Shown here piece after piece: positions 1 through 10,811 of a DNA stretch of 64,000 bases (within the stretch, counting starts at the first letter, position 1; each line of letters starts with the position of its first letter). The stretch comes from Diogma glabrata. Its lineage: Eukaryota > Arthropoda > Insecta > Diptera > Cylindrotomidae. The notes beneath the pieces are model-generated. The model had not been told where the DNA came from. It did no database searches and worked only from the letters and a program-made list of their open reading frames with translations. The DNA is taken from assembly GCA_963693315.1 (NCBI GenBank), contig OY856187.1:115614843-115678842 (forward strand). The letters run 5' to 3'. Made by a program: the position numbers and the translations under genes.

Positions 1-1036
1 TCACACATACTAAATAAAATATCTTTGGGGAACTCGGTCTTTAATCTGGAAACAATCAACAGCTGTGTTTTGGTGGAGTTGAAATTGACAAGGTTTTGGT
101 CACCCCAGTCGGCGACTTTATTCAGGTCTTTGTTCACGTTTATGGCAGCGTCTCTCCGGGCAGGATTAATTCGTTCGTGCATTTTACCTTTTGAAGGAAG
201 GGGCTCGAACGACTTGTGCAGAGTACTATCATCTGCAAAACTATTTATTGGGTTGCTGGTGATTTTCAACAATTCGTTGATATAAATCAAAAATAGGGTT
301 GGGGACAATACTGAGCCTTGGGGTACACCAGCGTTAATTAGTTTAGACTCAGAAGAATATCCGTCTAAGGTTACCGAAATGTATCGGTCGGATAGAAAAT
401 TTTGAATCAGCTTCACAACATTGGGATGAAAACCGTACGCAACGAGCTTGTTGATTAAGTTGGCATGCCAGACTCGATCGAATGCCTTGGAGATGTCTAA
501 AGCGATAACGTATGTTTCACCACCTTTATCAAGTATGCTGTTCCAACAATGCGCTACATAGTTTAATAGATCGGTAGTTGATCTTTTGTTTCGAAAACCG
601 TATTGGCTGTCGGATATTAAATGATTTTCTTCCAGAAATTTTGAAATATGTGTATTAATATAATGCTCATAGACTTTGGATAGGACCGATAGTAAAGCTA
701 TTGGCCTATAATTTGAGATATCGGATTTTGGTCCCTTTTTGGGGACGGGCTGGACATTTGCCAACTTCCAGCACGAGGGAAATATACCAGATTTGTAGGA
801 TTGGTAGAATATTTTAGTTAAAGTTGGTGCAAGTTCTTTGGAAAAGGTTTTTAAAATAATGGGTGGAATATTGTCCATTCCTGATGCTTTGTTGATGTTT
901 AACCCCTTTAAAAGTTTAGCGACTATTTTGGGTTTGAAGTGAAGTTCATTCATATTAACTCCTGAAGACTGGATTTGGGGTATTTCTTTAGGAGTTTCCA
1001 AAACAGTGGAGTTCAGAGCAAAGCGTTCAGCGAAAA

Positions 1037-1038
<2 letters not shown>
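1..1038 (-). mobile_element. LINE family A, copy 1 (reverse transcriptase part)
   Basis: The minus strand reads as a non-LTR reverse transcriptase, entered in mid-element because the 3' part lies beyond the window start. Visible RT blocks, read right to left, are a KASGMDNIP block near 880, an NYRPIALLSVLSK block near 700, an ALDISKAFD block near 500, [10 protein letters not shown] near 310-330 and the catalytic FADD near 235. In the segments I translated the frame is open. Positions 1-130 are almost identical to 47424-47553 of copy 4, so the family is recent. The truncated 5' end abuts a TA microsatellite. I place it in the Jockey/CR1 group; the exact clade is uncertain. Confidence 0.85.

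Positions 1039-1039
<1 letters not shown>

Positions 1040-1115
<76 letters not shown>
1040..1115. repeat. (TA)n microsatellite
   Basis: About 76 bases of uninterrupted TA lie between the truncated 5' end of LINE A and the poly(T) of the RTE element that follows. ORFs called through it (poly Ile-Tyr) are artefacts. Confidence 0.97.
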
Positions 1116-1118
<3 letters not shown>

Positions 1119-1142
1119 TTTTTTTTTTTTTTTTTAAGGCGT

Positions 1143-2941
1143 TCATGCTCCATGTAGGAGCGTTGCCAGGTTAATCAGCTTTGAATATTCACCACGGTCA
1201 TTCGCAACAGCGACATAATTACCATGGCAGCCGATTTTTGTAAGGTCGTTTATTACGTCAGTCTCCCATTGCAGACGTGGTCTACCTCGCGGTCTACCAC
1301 TCCCTGGGGTACTAACGTACATTTTTCTAATCATTCCAGACTGTGAATCGGCTCGTAGAACATGCCCAAACCAAGCAATCCTATTAGAACGGATACAACC
1401 TATTATATCAGGACCCTCAAGAAGGTCTCTGATCTCAAAGTTATACCGGGTTCTATACTCTCCATCGTCTGTCTTAAGTGGACCAAAAATGTAGCGTAGG
1501 ATCTTACGCTCAAATACAGATAAATGCGATTCGTCATTTTGTGTAAGGGTCCACGTTTGTGACCCATACATCACAACCGATCTAATCAATGTCTTGTATA
1601 ACTTGAGTTTGGTGTTAGTTGATACATACGGTGATCCAAGGAGAGGTTTAATTGAGTAGAATGTTCGATTACCTGCAGCGATTCGAGCTTTAATATCTGT
1701 AAGTATGCTGTTGTTTGAGTCAAGCATTGATCCTAAATATTTAAAAGATTCAACTCCCTCAATTCGTTCATCGCCGCACATCAAATCTTTCTTCTCAGCC
1801 TCTCTTGAAACATTCATATGTTTGGTTTTATGGTAGTTAATTTGCAGACCAATTTTCCTAGCACCACTCTCAAGCGACTTGAAAGTCTCACTCATAACAG
1901 CTTCACTTCGGCCGAGGATGACAACATCATCAGCGTAAGCAATCATCTGTACTGAGTTTATTGACAAGATATTGTTATTAGTTTCTTTTGACGGCACACA
2001 TATTCCAAGGCTATATTAAAAAGTATAAGAGAGATAGCATCACCTTGTCTTAAACCGGAGTCGACTTTAAAAAACTTTGATATTTCGTTCTCTACTCGTA
2101 CACAGCATTGAGAGTTCTGTACTGTCATTTTGCATAGTGATACCAGTTTACCAGGAATTCCCATTGACACCAGAGCAGACCATAGAGTCTCTCGTTCGAG
2201 AGAGTCGTAGGCCTGCCTGAAATCAATGAAAAGTTGGTGCACAGGTATGTTGAACTCTCGACACTTTTCCAAAATCATCCTTATCGAGAAAAATACATCG
2301 GTGGTACCTCGGCCCCGCCGGAAACCACACTGATATTCTCCAAACACTTGTTCAGCAAAAGGATTGATTTTGGATAGCAAAATGTAGGAAAAGATCTTAT
2401 ATGCTGTGCAGAGGAGGGCGATTCCTCTGTAGTTTGCACATTGTAGGCGATTACCTTTTTTATGGATTGGTATCAGCATAGCTTTGTTCCAGTCCTGTGG
2501 CATGGTTTCAGTCCTCCAGATCATTTGAACAAGTTCAAACAATCTTGAGGATAGAGTTTCGCCACCATGTACAATCATTTCGGATGTTATATCGTCGATA
2601 CCAGGTGCTTTATTGCATTTTAATTTTGGCAGCGCCACATCGAATTCCTCTCTGGTGGGTTCTTCTACATGTACCTTTGACGCACGAATAAGCTTAGCTC
2701 GTCGCCCGACTTGTTGCTGGTCACTTAAGTTGAGAAGATTCTCAAAATAAGCGGCCCAAGTATCTAAAATATTTTTAAGGTCTACTTGTAGCTCCCCATT
2801 TTCGTTTTGAATAGCAGTCGATCTAGTTTGAGGGCCCTTCTTTAAGGTTTTAACCTGTTGAAAGAAGTTACGCGATTGATGTTCCTTATTGAACCTTTCA
2901 ATCTCCTCACACTGTCTCTTCCACCATTCTCTCTTCGTTCG
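1143..2941 (-). pseudogene. RTE reverse transcriptase domain, frameshifted
   Basis: From 2941 leftward the frame gives an NKAPGIDDI block, NYRGIALLC, FRRGRGTTD, LFIDFRQAYDS and LRQGDAISLILFNIALE. The frame then shifts by one base near 1990 and continues with the catalytic MIAYADDVVIL, ending in the WFGHVLRA and GRPRGRPRLQWETDV blocks typical of RTE C-termini. The catalytic residues survive, but the shift and the upstream stop make the copy non-functional. Confidence 0.85.
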
Positions 2942-3877
2942 TCTTCATAGCTTTGTAACGGCTTGTCTTGCCAGTTTATAATTCTCCTTCGTGGACCTGG
3001 TGTTGCGTCCTTGTAGACACTTCAGATAGCAATCTCTTTTGTATTGAATAGCATCAAGGCATGCTTGATCCATCCATGGCTTCTGGGAGTGGTTCTCTGG
3101 TCGTCCAAGTATTCCCTCAGCAGCGCTTAAAACAGCATCTTTGAGCAAATACCATGACTTATCGACGTCTCCATTAATGGTTTCTGATTTCTCCAATGTT
3201 TCGGCAATATGGATTTGATATCTCTCTTCTGTTTCAGCATTCTTTAATGATGAGATGTTAAAACGTTCCCGTTGATTGAATTTTGGAATGCCTGGATTTG
3301 GGAAGTGGAACCTTATCGTTGCACATACAAGGAAGTGATCACTTCCAATGTATGCACCTCTAAAGGATCGCACATCCCGAACGCTCGAAAAGAAACGTGC
3401 TGTTACTAGAACGTGATCAATTTGATTTCGAGTATTTCCATTCGGTGAGACCCAAGTCTGCTTATGAATCGATCGATGCGGAAAGAACGTACTGGCAATT
3501 CTCAAACTATTTGATAATGCAAACTCAGTCATTCTCTCACCATTATCATTCGAATTCAAATGCAGGCTGTTGGGACCCACCACATTTCCATAAGAGATAT
3601 CTCTTCCAACCTGTCCACTAAAGTCACCAAGAACCATAATGAAGTCGCGTGTTGGTGTTTGTTTCATAACCTCTTCCAGTGCTATGTAGAAATTATCCTT
3701 CTCGTCGACGGTCTTAGCTTCAGTTGGTGCATGCACGGCAATAAGAGAAATATTGTTATATGTACCGCGTACACGTAGGTAGCAGATCCTCTCACTGACC
3801 GGGATGAATTTTATCACGGCTTCTTGTATGCGTGCACCAACAAGAAAGCCAGTTCCAAATTCTCTTCGAGAAGGATG
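2942..3877 (-). pseudogene. RTE endonuclease domain (partial)
   Basis: Apurinic-like endonuclease part of the RTE polyprotein. Visible are the HPSRREFGTGF block at the gap edge, a VLGDFSGQVG block (the family's GDFN/D motif), a TWVSPNGNTRNQIDHVLV block and the SDHFLV block that carries the catalytic Asp-His pair. The 5' start is lost in the N run. The frame ends at TGA 2942-2944, after which the same frame stays open into the RT. The stop is therefore a nonsense change, perhaps CGA to TGA, and not a domain boundary. Confidence 0.82.
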
Positions 3878-4077
3878 NNNNNNNNNNNNNNNNNNNNNNN
3901 NNNNNNNNNNNNNNNNNNNNNNNNNNNNNNNNNNNNNNNNNNNNNNNNNNNNNNNNNNNNNNNNNNNNNNNNNNNNNNNNNNNNNNNNNNNNNNNNNNNN
4001 NNNNNNNNNNNNNNNNNNNNNNNNNNNNNNNNNNNNNNNNNNNNNNNNNNNNNNNNNNNNNNNNNNNNNNNNNNNNN
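3878..4077. other. Assembly gap (200 N)
   Basis: Exactly 200 N bases, a size often used as a placeholder. It starts inside the RTE endonuclease and ends at a TA microsatellite, so the assembler probably failed in a nested repeat. All ORFs through it are meaningless. Confidence 0.99.
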
Positions 4078-4189
<112 letters not shown>

Positions 4190-4687
4190 ATTACAGAGGG
4201 GGGGAATAATCATGCACGAAGAATGGCTTCCATTCAACAGTGTGAGACTCGTATGTTGTCTTATCATACACCTACTCACTAAACCCTAACCCTCTTTCCT
4301 CATACTGGCAGTTAGGTATTACTTCACAGGCCCGACTTTGCATCATTTGCTCCCTTTTTAAGCTTTTGATAGCATTTTTTCCGATTTGTTATGTTATATG
4401 TGAAATCGTTTTTACATTCCTTTAAATATCACTAGTTTATTATACCAAGTTCGAACAGAATCCTTTGCATTCACCCGTTTTGTAATGAAAAAGTACCTTG
4501 TTTTCAAATAGATTTCCGTTATTAAATCACCAACAGATTATAATGGGAGCGATCATGGTATAATTGCTGGGTAAATAGATAGTTAAAATTTAGGCAATCT
4601 TTTACTTTAATTTTAATTCATGTTGCGGTTTGTTTATTTAAAATTTCAAAACTACTCATAGTTTGCAATTTCCTTCTTAAAATTTGC

Positions 4688-5399
4688 TCAGTTTTTTTGC
4701 ATATTATTAAAACAGCTTGAGATGGATATTTTAAAAATCCTTTGTCTTATAATGAATAAGGAATGTTGACTAGTTTCACCTTGAACTAATGTCAAACAAT
4801 TTTCGCAATTTAGTTTTTTAAATATTTTAAACACCACAAAACCAGCTATATATTCCGTAACCTTGTCTCTGAACATGGTTGAAGTTTCCTGATTAAATAA
4901 ATAGTCGTGGTCGTTCAAAATAGATTCATCGGTTGCTGTATGAATCATTACCTGTCTTGGAGAAGAAATATTAATTTTCGTTGCTGTTGATATATTTGGT
5001 ATAGCATGTAAAATCGATATATTCTCTAATGGAATGCAGTTTCCACTTCCACGTTCTCTTATTTCGCATCTAACGATCAACTGTTTGTATGCAGCAATAA
5101 ATTTTCTGACCGTAGGATTGTTATTGTATCCCAACGTGATCTGATGGACAAGAAGAACAATTCCAAATGATCTTGACTTAATTTATACATAGGAATGAAT
5201 GACAAATTGTTGTCATCTTCAAATTCTAAATATATTTGCTTAACATTTTCTAACGCCACTATGAACCCTATGAAGCCTGTTTTTCTGCCACTATTTATTA
5301 ATAGGGTACCGTTTAACAGTCGCAAGCTTCTTAAATACTTATTTGGTTTTTCTATAAAAGTGCTCACTTCTTGATAATTTGGGCTGCATATTGGTTTTT
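4688..5399 (-). pseudogene. P-element (THAP9-type) transposase, C-terminal part
   Basis: Two overlapping minus-strand frames (5367-5077 and 5134-4688) together give the C-terminal signature of P-element transposases: an INSGRKTGFIGFIVAL block, a YKLSQDHLELFF block (the usual SQDHLE motif followed by IRSR) and a YNNNPTVRKFIAAYKQL block. A frameshift in the overlap near 5110 breaks it. The exon begins after an AG near 5387 (sense TATGCAG), compatible with an intron acceptor, since P elements carry introns. It may be the downstream half of the transposase whose upstream half is at 10812-12160; the orientation and order agree. Confidence 0.8.
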
Positions 5400-5706
5400 T
5401 TTAAGTTATAACATTGATTAAGTATTATAAGATAATATTACTATGAATTACAACAACAAAAATTATTTGCCGTTGCTTCTAACATATTACAAAAAAAAAG
5501 TATCACTAGCTTAAAAACAACTTTATGATGGAACAGGCTGAATAATTGTAAAACTATGGTGCGAAAAACGAAATAAAACATTTTATTTTTTTATGCTCAA
5601 ATTTACCAACACTTTGATAAAATACCATATAAAAATCATAAACTTTATTTACAATATCTTCTCTTTTTTCACAACAAAATTAAGAACCCTATCTCTCTAA
5701 CCCTAA

Positions 5707-5927
5707 AGCCGCAATTAGACTATTGCAGAACTCTGCAATATATCTGCAATGGTAGTGTGTAAAATATTAATTGCAGAAAAGTTTGGCAATGAACTCATTG
5801 CTAAACATTGCAATGATTCATTACAATGTTTTGCAATGAGTTCATTGCCAAACTTTTCTGCAATGAATATTTTTCACACTACCATTGCAGAAATATTGCA
5901 GAGTTCTGCAATAGTCTAATTGCGGCT
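5707..5927. mobile_element. 221-bp hairpin MITE, TSD TAA (Harbinger-like)
   Basis: The whole element is one long inverted repeat of about 105 bp per arm. It starts AGCCGCAATTAGACTATTGC and ends with the complement. It is flanked on both sides by TAA (5704-5706 and 5928-5930). Three-base TWA duplications are typical of PIF/Harbinger elements; the superfamily is inferred from that alone. No coding capacity. Confidence 0.85.
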
Positions 5928-6009
5928 TAAGGAACAAATTTTCAACATTGAAAACAAAAACAAACGACTGTAACCAAAATATTGAACTTTAATAATTTAC
6001 GAAAATGAT

Positions 6010-6479
6010 ACTAAGTTTATACCACCGATAGTTTAATAGAATAATAGTTTTTTGCTATTAAACTATCGATACATTGAGCGTTTATACCACAAAATAGTAT
6101 TATTCTATCTGTGGTATAAACGCTCAGAATAATATTGACAGATAGAATACGGCTACCGTATTTCAAATTTGAATATAAAATCTTATCAATCTAAAAGTAT
6201 TTCAACAAAAAATTATAATACTATTATTAATTTAAAATAAAAACTAAATTTTAAGTGATTTGGGTGTTGCACATTTTTACAATCGCCTGAAATTGTCTAT
6301 TACATTTAACGTTTTGACCGTTACAATTTTTTTGAATATACTATTATACTATCAATCAAAAGCAAAATATCAAATAACTATCTGTCAAAGTAAAAAGGTA
6401 TTATTCTATCCGTTTATACCGTAATAATTTAATAGCTATTTGCTATTATTCTATTATACTACCATGGTGTAAACTTAGT
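6010..6479. mobile_element. 470-bp non-autonomous inverted-repeat element
   Basis: The left end ACTAAGTTTATACCACCGAT recurs as the reverse complement at the right end, with TAATAGAATAATAG shared further in (about 37 bp of imperfect inverted terminal repeat). Inside lies a perfect 17-bp inverted repeat beginning TGAGCGTTTATACCACA (stem at about 6075-6125 with a roughly 20-base loop). No clear target duplication and no ORF, so the superfamily is not assignable. Confidence 0.6.
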
Positions 6480-7544
6480 GTTAGATGAGGTAAATACTGA
6501 GAAGGTTATCTATAGGTAATTAATTTTGATATTTTAAAGCGATCGGTTTTGTGTTTTGTTTTGATAATGATTATTTGTTTCTTATTATTTGAACTATAAT
6601 TGTGAAATAGGTTTCATAATTGTATGTACAATCATATTCCATTTATCTCGTTTCAACGCTATTTGACTTTAGTTTTCCTGTAGTGAACGTCTTGATAGTT
6701 ACGTCGTCAAGCCAGAGTTGCCCATATTTTTCTCTCCACCGAACACCGACTGGTTAATGGGTCACTTTTTGGTTGTTCTTTCTAATGTGGTTAAATTTCT
6801 AGCGCGATTAATTTAATGAATCTGATAACATCGCAGTCTCGCAGTCGCAAAAAAAGTCATATGACCCAGATAGAATCGAGATTTGTGACTTCATTTCCGA
6901 AATTTCGAAATTCAAGTCATATGACTTGAAGTCATCAAGTTAGAATTGACCCCCTGAACTATTCAATAGATGCAAAAATAATTTCCCTACTTAACAAATA
7001 CTAAGCTTTTCATTACTAATGTAAGTCCTGCTTTTGTATCTGTGTGGATTATTGCTGTCAAGTTCGGGAAACTACAAAACACCGTTTACTTAATGAAAAT
7101 ACCCATATAAAATTAATTGATGTTAATAAAAATTAAAAAACGTCAATTAATAGTATTCCCTATATAAATTTATTAACAAATATAATAGTATATTTAATAA
7201 ATTATCATATTGCTTAAATCAGGTTCTATTTTACTCTATTGTGTTAGGACCTTATAGTAAAAGCTAATTCGAAGACACTAAATCCAATGATGCTGTTTTT
7301 CTGGGTCAACTTGAAAAAGTATTTGTTTTTATGCAAAAAAATGGTTATATTTTTTCGAGCTAACAGACCTAGTTGCACCATTACCACCATAGGGTTTAGC
7401 GAAGCCTGATTAGGCTTTCCTCATGACCGTCTTGACGAATTTAGTAATTAATAAAACAAATTCCACGCAAACAGCTTACTTTCTAAAACACAGTTATTGC
7501 TTTGGAGTTTGGGTTTTATGAATTTAAGGAGATCGTTAAAGGAA
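6480..7544. other. AT-rich spacer, nothing recognised
   Basis: No ORF with recognisable motifs and no repeat shared with the rest of the window. Only short AT-rich palindromic words are visible. Confidence 0.6.
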
Positions 7545-7867
7545 TATATACATTAGACATGACCTAACTTATGAAGTTGTTATTTTCATCCCTCCCACTG
7601 ACTAATTATGTTCCTTTTGACTCGAAAATGAAGTGTATGCAGTTTACTGAAATCGGAAAATAATTACCCACCGCGCAGTGGCGTCGAAAATAAGAAAATT
7701 AGCAGAATAATAGGATTTTTAATGTTTATCAGATATAATCATCTTAAAATATAATATATCTCATAATTTCGATTTTTTATTAAAAGCTAATTACTTTACG
7801 ATTCCAACGAGCCTAAGTATGTAGAAATCGATCTTAGGAAAGCGTTTTTATCGAATTTCTTCTTCTT
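7545..7867. repeat. T1 left terminal inverted repeat
   Basis: Matches the reverse complement of 9308-9655 with scattered substitutions and small indels. Similarity is best across the CACCGCGCAGTGGCG and TAAGTATGTAGAAATCGAT words. Confidence 0.85.
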
Positions 7868-7959
7868 AAATCCAAAAAAAAAAATTTCTGCGAAAATTCA
7901 GAAAAAATAAATGTTTATGTTAGATTTAGACTTTGTTTGAGTAAAACAAATTTTTATTT

Positions 7960-8933
7960 TTGGATACATTACTAGCAGAATTAACTGGACATGGTAAAGT
8001 AGATCGTTTGCCAACCATAGTAACATTTGGTAATATTGAGAAGTTATTAACGGTTCCAGAATGCAAAGAAGGGAGCGGCTTATCGATTGCGAATGCGATA
8101 TATGAATGCCTTGAAGAATGGGATCTTACTGATAAAGTCGAAGCCATGTGTTACGACACGACATCAAGTAACGCTGGACCAGAAAAAGGTGGAAAAAAAG
8201 ATTGGCCACAACTTGATTCGATTCCCATGTCGTCATCACATACAGGAGATTAAACTACGGGCTGTTTATGATCTCTAATTTGGAAAGACCACAGCAACCG
8301 ATGTTTATCTGTTCAACAAATTTCAGAAGGCATGGGACGATGGTAAAATTGATCCAACAATGTTCAAAAATGGAATATCGGACAAAAAACTGGGAAACAA
8401 AATTCCAAAACACTCGTGAGAAGCTCTAGTAATTTTTTGTCATGAAGAGTTGGAAAAATTACACCCATGCAGCGAATATAAAGAATTTTTGGAAGTTACA
8501 TTGATTTTCTTGGCGAAACCATTGAGAATTACAAATTCAAACGCCCAGGTCCGACAAATCACGCCGTTTGCATTTTTTCGAGACGTTTGCATTTTTCTGA
8601 TTATGTTGTATGTAAAAATTTGGTTCAAATGCATAGATGGAACAGCAGCCGCAAATCAGGATTTGGATTTCATCAAAATTGACCAAAGAGTTTCAGAAGA
8701 AATGTTGAGCAAAATTTGTTATCATCTTCACTATTTAACGGAAGCAAATATTGGCTTGGCTTTTTTCGACCCAGATATTTCGTTTGATGAAAAACGAAAA
8801 ATGGTTCAAAACCTTGAGATCCCAGCATGAGACATCCCTATCGCACCCCGAACTCGCAAAAAAGATTTTGACGCAGTCAAACATATGCAACTTTTTGCTA
8901 ATAAGAACATTAGTGATTTTGTCACAGAAATAA
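7960..8933 (+). pseudogene. T1 transposase remnant, family not named
   Basis: Frame 1 (7960-8252) reads LTGHGKVDRLPTIVTFGNIE, then VPECKEGSGLSIANAIYECL and a CYDTTSSNAG block. The last resembles the Asp-containing block of RNase-H-fold transposases. A shift then moves to the frame giving IRFPCRHHIQEIKLRAVYDL, a CRHH motif. Further pieces near 8280-8830 include TTATDVYLFNKFQKAWDD and a SEYKEFLEVTLIFLAKP block. I have seen this arrangement as an unnamed transposase-like family in insects and cnidarians. At least two frameshifts and internal stops make it dead. Confidence 0.6.
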
Positions 8934-9307
8934 CTCAGAGTTTTTTTAATTGATTTAGAATTTGTATTGATTTTTTGCTACATTACCCATCGGAATGAGG
9001 ATTTCGTCAAAGCCACGTTGTTTCGCCAAAGTTTGCATGTTGTTAATGATACCACCGAACTCGGTGTTAAGTTGATGACACGGAATACAACAGCATTCTA
9101 ACTAAAGACGAGGAAGGTACACAATACACCATTCAGGTGGTCGAAAACTACAGATGGAAATACCCATCATACAATAAATCTAATTTAATTTATTGATTTC
9201 TTTTGGAAAAATGTTGCTTTTGAATGAACAATTATTTTAAATTTAACCATAAAAATTAATATTTTTCTTTGAAAAAAGATTATTATGAATTAGTGAATTT
9301 TCGTATA

Positions 9308-9655
9308 TGTAAGAAGAAAAATTAAGATAAATCGCTTTTCTAAGATCGATTTCTACATACTTAGGCTCGTTAGAATCGTTAATTAATTAGCTTTTGATAA
9401 AAATAAATCAAAATTATGAGATATGTTATGTTTTAAGATAATTATATCTGATTAAAATAAAAAATCCTATTATTCTGCTAATTTTCTTATCTTCGACGCC
9501 ACTGCGCGGTGGGTAATTATTTTCCGATTTCAATAAAACTTGATATATTTCATATTCGAGTCAAATGGAACATAATTAGCCGGTGGGAGCGAAGAAAAAG
9601 ATGGTTTGAAAATTGTTCATACATAACTGGTCATGCCTAATATACATATAATATA
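9308..9655. repeat. T1 right terminal inverted repeat
   Basis: Inverted counterpart of 7545-7867. The outer end reads toward CATAACTGGTCATGCCTAAT. The AT-rich DNA from 9656 to about 10110 holds nothing else I recognise. Confidence 0.85.
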
Positions 9656-10171
9656 ATATTACTAGTTCATAATATAAAAAAAAGTCATTCCTAAAATTTA
9701 AATAAAAAAAACTGCCCAGCATATGTTAAAGCTCTTGAATTAAAAAATATTTGAAATAGTTTTCAGTATATCAAAATTTTAGTTTACAATTGGCAAATCC
9801 CTTATTTTTCAATATTATGAATAAAAAAATGTATGTCAATGAACTCGATCATGTAAAGAAATACGATTTATTTATTTAAGCAAAAATAAAAAAAGGAGTT
9901 TGCTTTTGAATATGAAAGAATTTTAAAAGAATAGAGAAAATGTAATAAAAAACTAACACTAATGCAATTTTTATACAGAAAAAAGCAACAAAAATTAAAT
10001 TTTTATAATATGTTGTTGCCAGAAAAGAAAAACCACTCTTTCAATCGCAAGTGTTGTGTTGTCTCTACACAAATTGACTAGCAGAGCCATAGCTCGACCG
10101 TAGCGGCGAAAACTTTAGTAATATTATCTTAATATACTTAATCAATGGTTATAATCAGCCAAATTACGACT

Positions 10172-10811
10172 ATTTTTTTTTTTTGAATAAAATGTGTTGT
10201 GTTATAGGGTTTACAATTAGTGTCACAACAAAACATAAATACCTTTTAAGACCTAGGTCTAGACCTAGGTCCCACAACAACTGGCGTTCTAAGGTCATGC
10301 TGAACGCTTTTTTTTAAACCTCTGCGGGTTGAAGTCACCTAAGACTAAGGATTCCAGCAAACTATTCTATTTGTATGCAGTTCGGACAAAGAAGTCTTTC
10401 TGCGATCTGCCAGTATGACAGCGTGGGATCTCGACCGTTTGACTCGTTGCGGTATCCGATTGTCGAGTGAAACGGGGGTAAGGATAAGTTTGGGACATGG
10501 TGCTGCTGATTTCATCTGAGCACTATTGATGACGATATTTGTAAAAAACAACGAGGTCAGCAACAGTGCGACGATGTTGTAGGGAATCAAGTTTTGATGT
10601 CAAAGTTCGATCACCCACAATTCGTATAGCCCGCTTTTGAACAGAGTCCAAGAGGGCCAAGATGGAAACAGAAGCAGCACCTCAAACTTGAAAACAGTAC
10701 TTCATACAGGGACGAATATAGGACTTATAAACATGGAGCAATTGGTATGGAGTGAAAAATTTTTTGCATCTATTTAGGAGGCCGAGTTTTCTAGACGCGC
10801 TTAAGAAATAT
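10172..10811 (-). mobile_element. LINE family A, copy 2 (3' fragment)
   Basis: A T run at 10172 (the poly(A) tail, read on this strand) is followed by the same 3' untranslated region and C-terminal coding as copy 4: CAACGAGGTCAGCAACAGTG near 10549, GACGATGTTGTAGGGAATCA near 10570 and a shared word at the 5' break. It is truncated inside the RT C-terminal region at 10811, where it abuts P-element coding. A perfect 22-base palindrome lies in its 3' UTR at 10250-10271. Confidence 0.85.
10250..10271 (-). promoter_or_regulatory. Palindrome in LINE A 3' UTR
   Basis: A perfect 22-base inverted repeat (half-site GACCTAGGTCT). Copy 4 keeps it with one mismatch and copy 3 has a shortened form (GACCTTATAGGTC). 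It would fold into a stem near the RNA 3' end, where LINE RTs often recognise structure. Function is inferred. Confidence 0.5.

Larger units (their letters stand above)
1118..3877 (-). mobile_element. RTE-clade LINE, copy 1, inactive
   Basis: A minus-strand non-LTR element whose 3' end is marked by the poly(T) run at 1118-1135. It encodes an AP-type endonuclease followed by a reverse transcriptase in one long frame, as RTE elements do. The frame is broken by an in-frame TGA between the two domains (2942-2944) and by a one-base shift near 1990. The 5' part disappears into an N gap. A second copy on the plus strand (36180-37025) carries the endonuclease start missing here. Confidence 0.85.
7545..9655 (+). 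mobile_element. DNA transposon T1 with about 320-bp inverted ends
   Basis: About 320 bp at 7545-7867 reappears inverted at 9308-9655. Landmarks in both arms are a TTAGACATGACC-like outer word, ACTAATTATGTTCC, the motif TTACCCACCGCGCAGTGGCG and GAGCCTAAGTATGTAGAAAT. Between the arms a plus-strand transposase-like reading frame is broken in several places. The outer limits are set by where the two arms stop matching; I found no convincing target duplication. The copy is inactive. Confidence 0.8.

Noticed and set aside
1..285. Plus-strand ORFs mirroring LINE A (also at 18445-18660) and other shadows over retrotransposons
   Set aside because: They are antisense shadows of RT coding; the minus-strand frame carries all known motifs.
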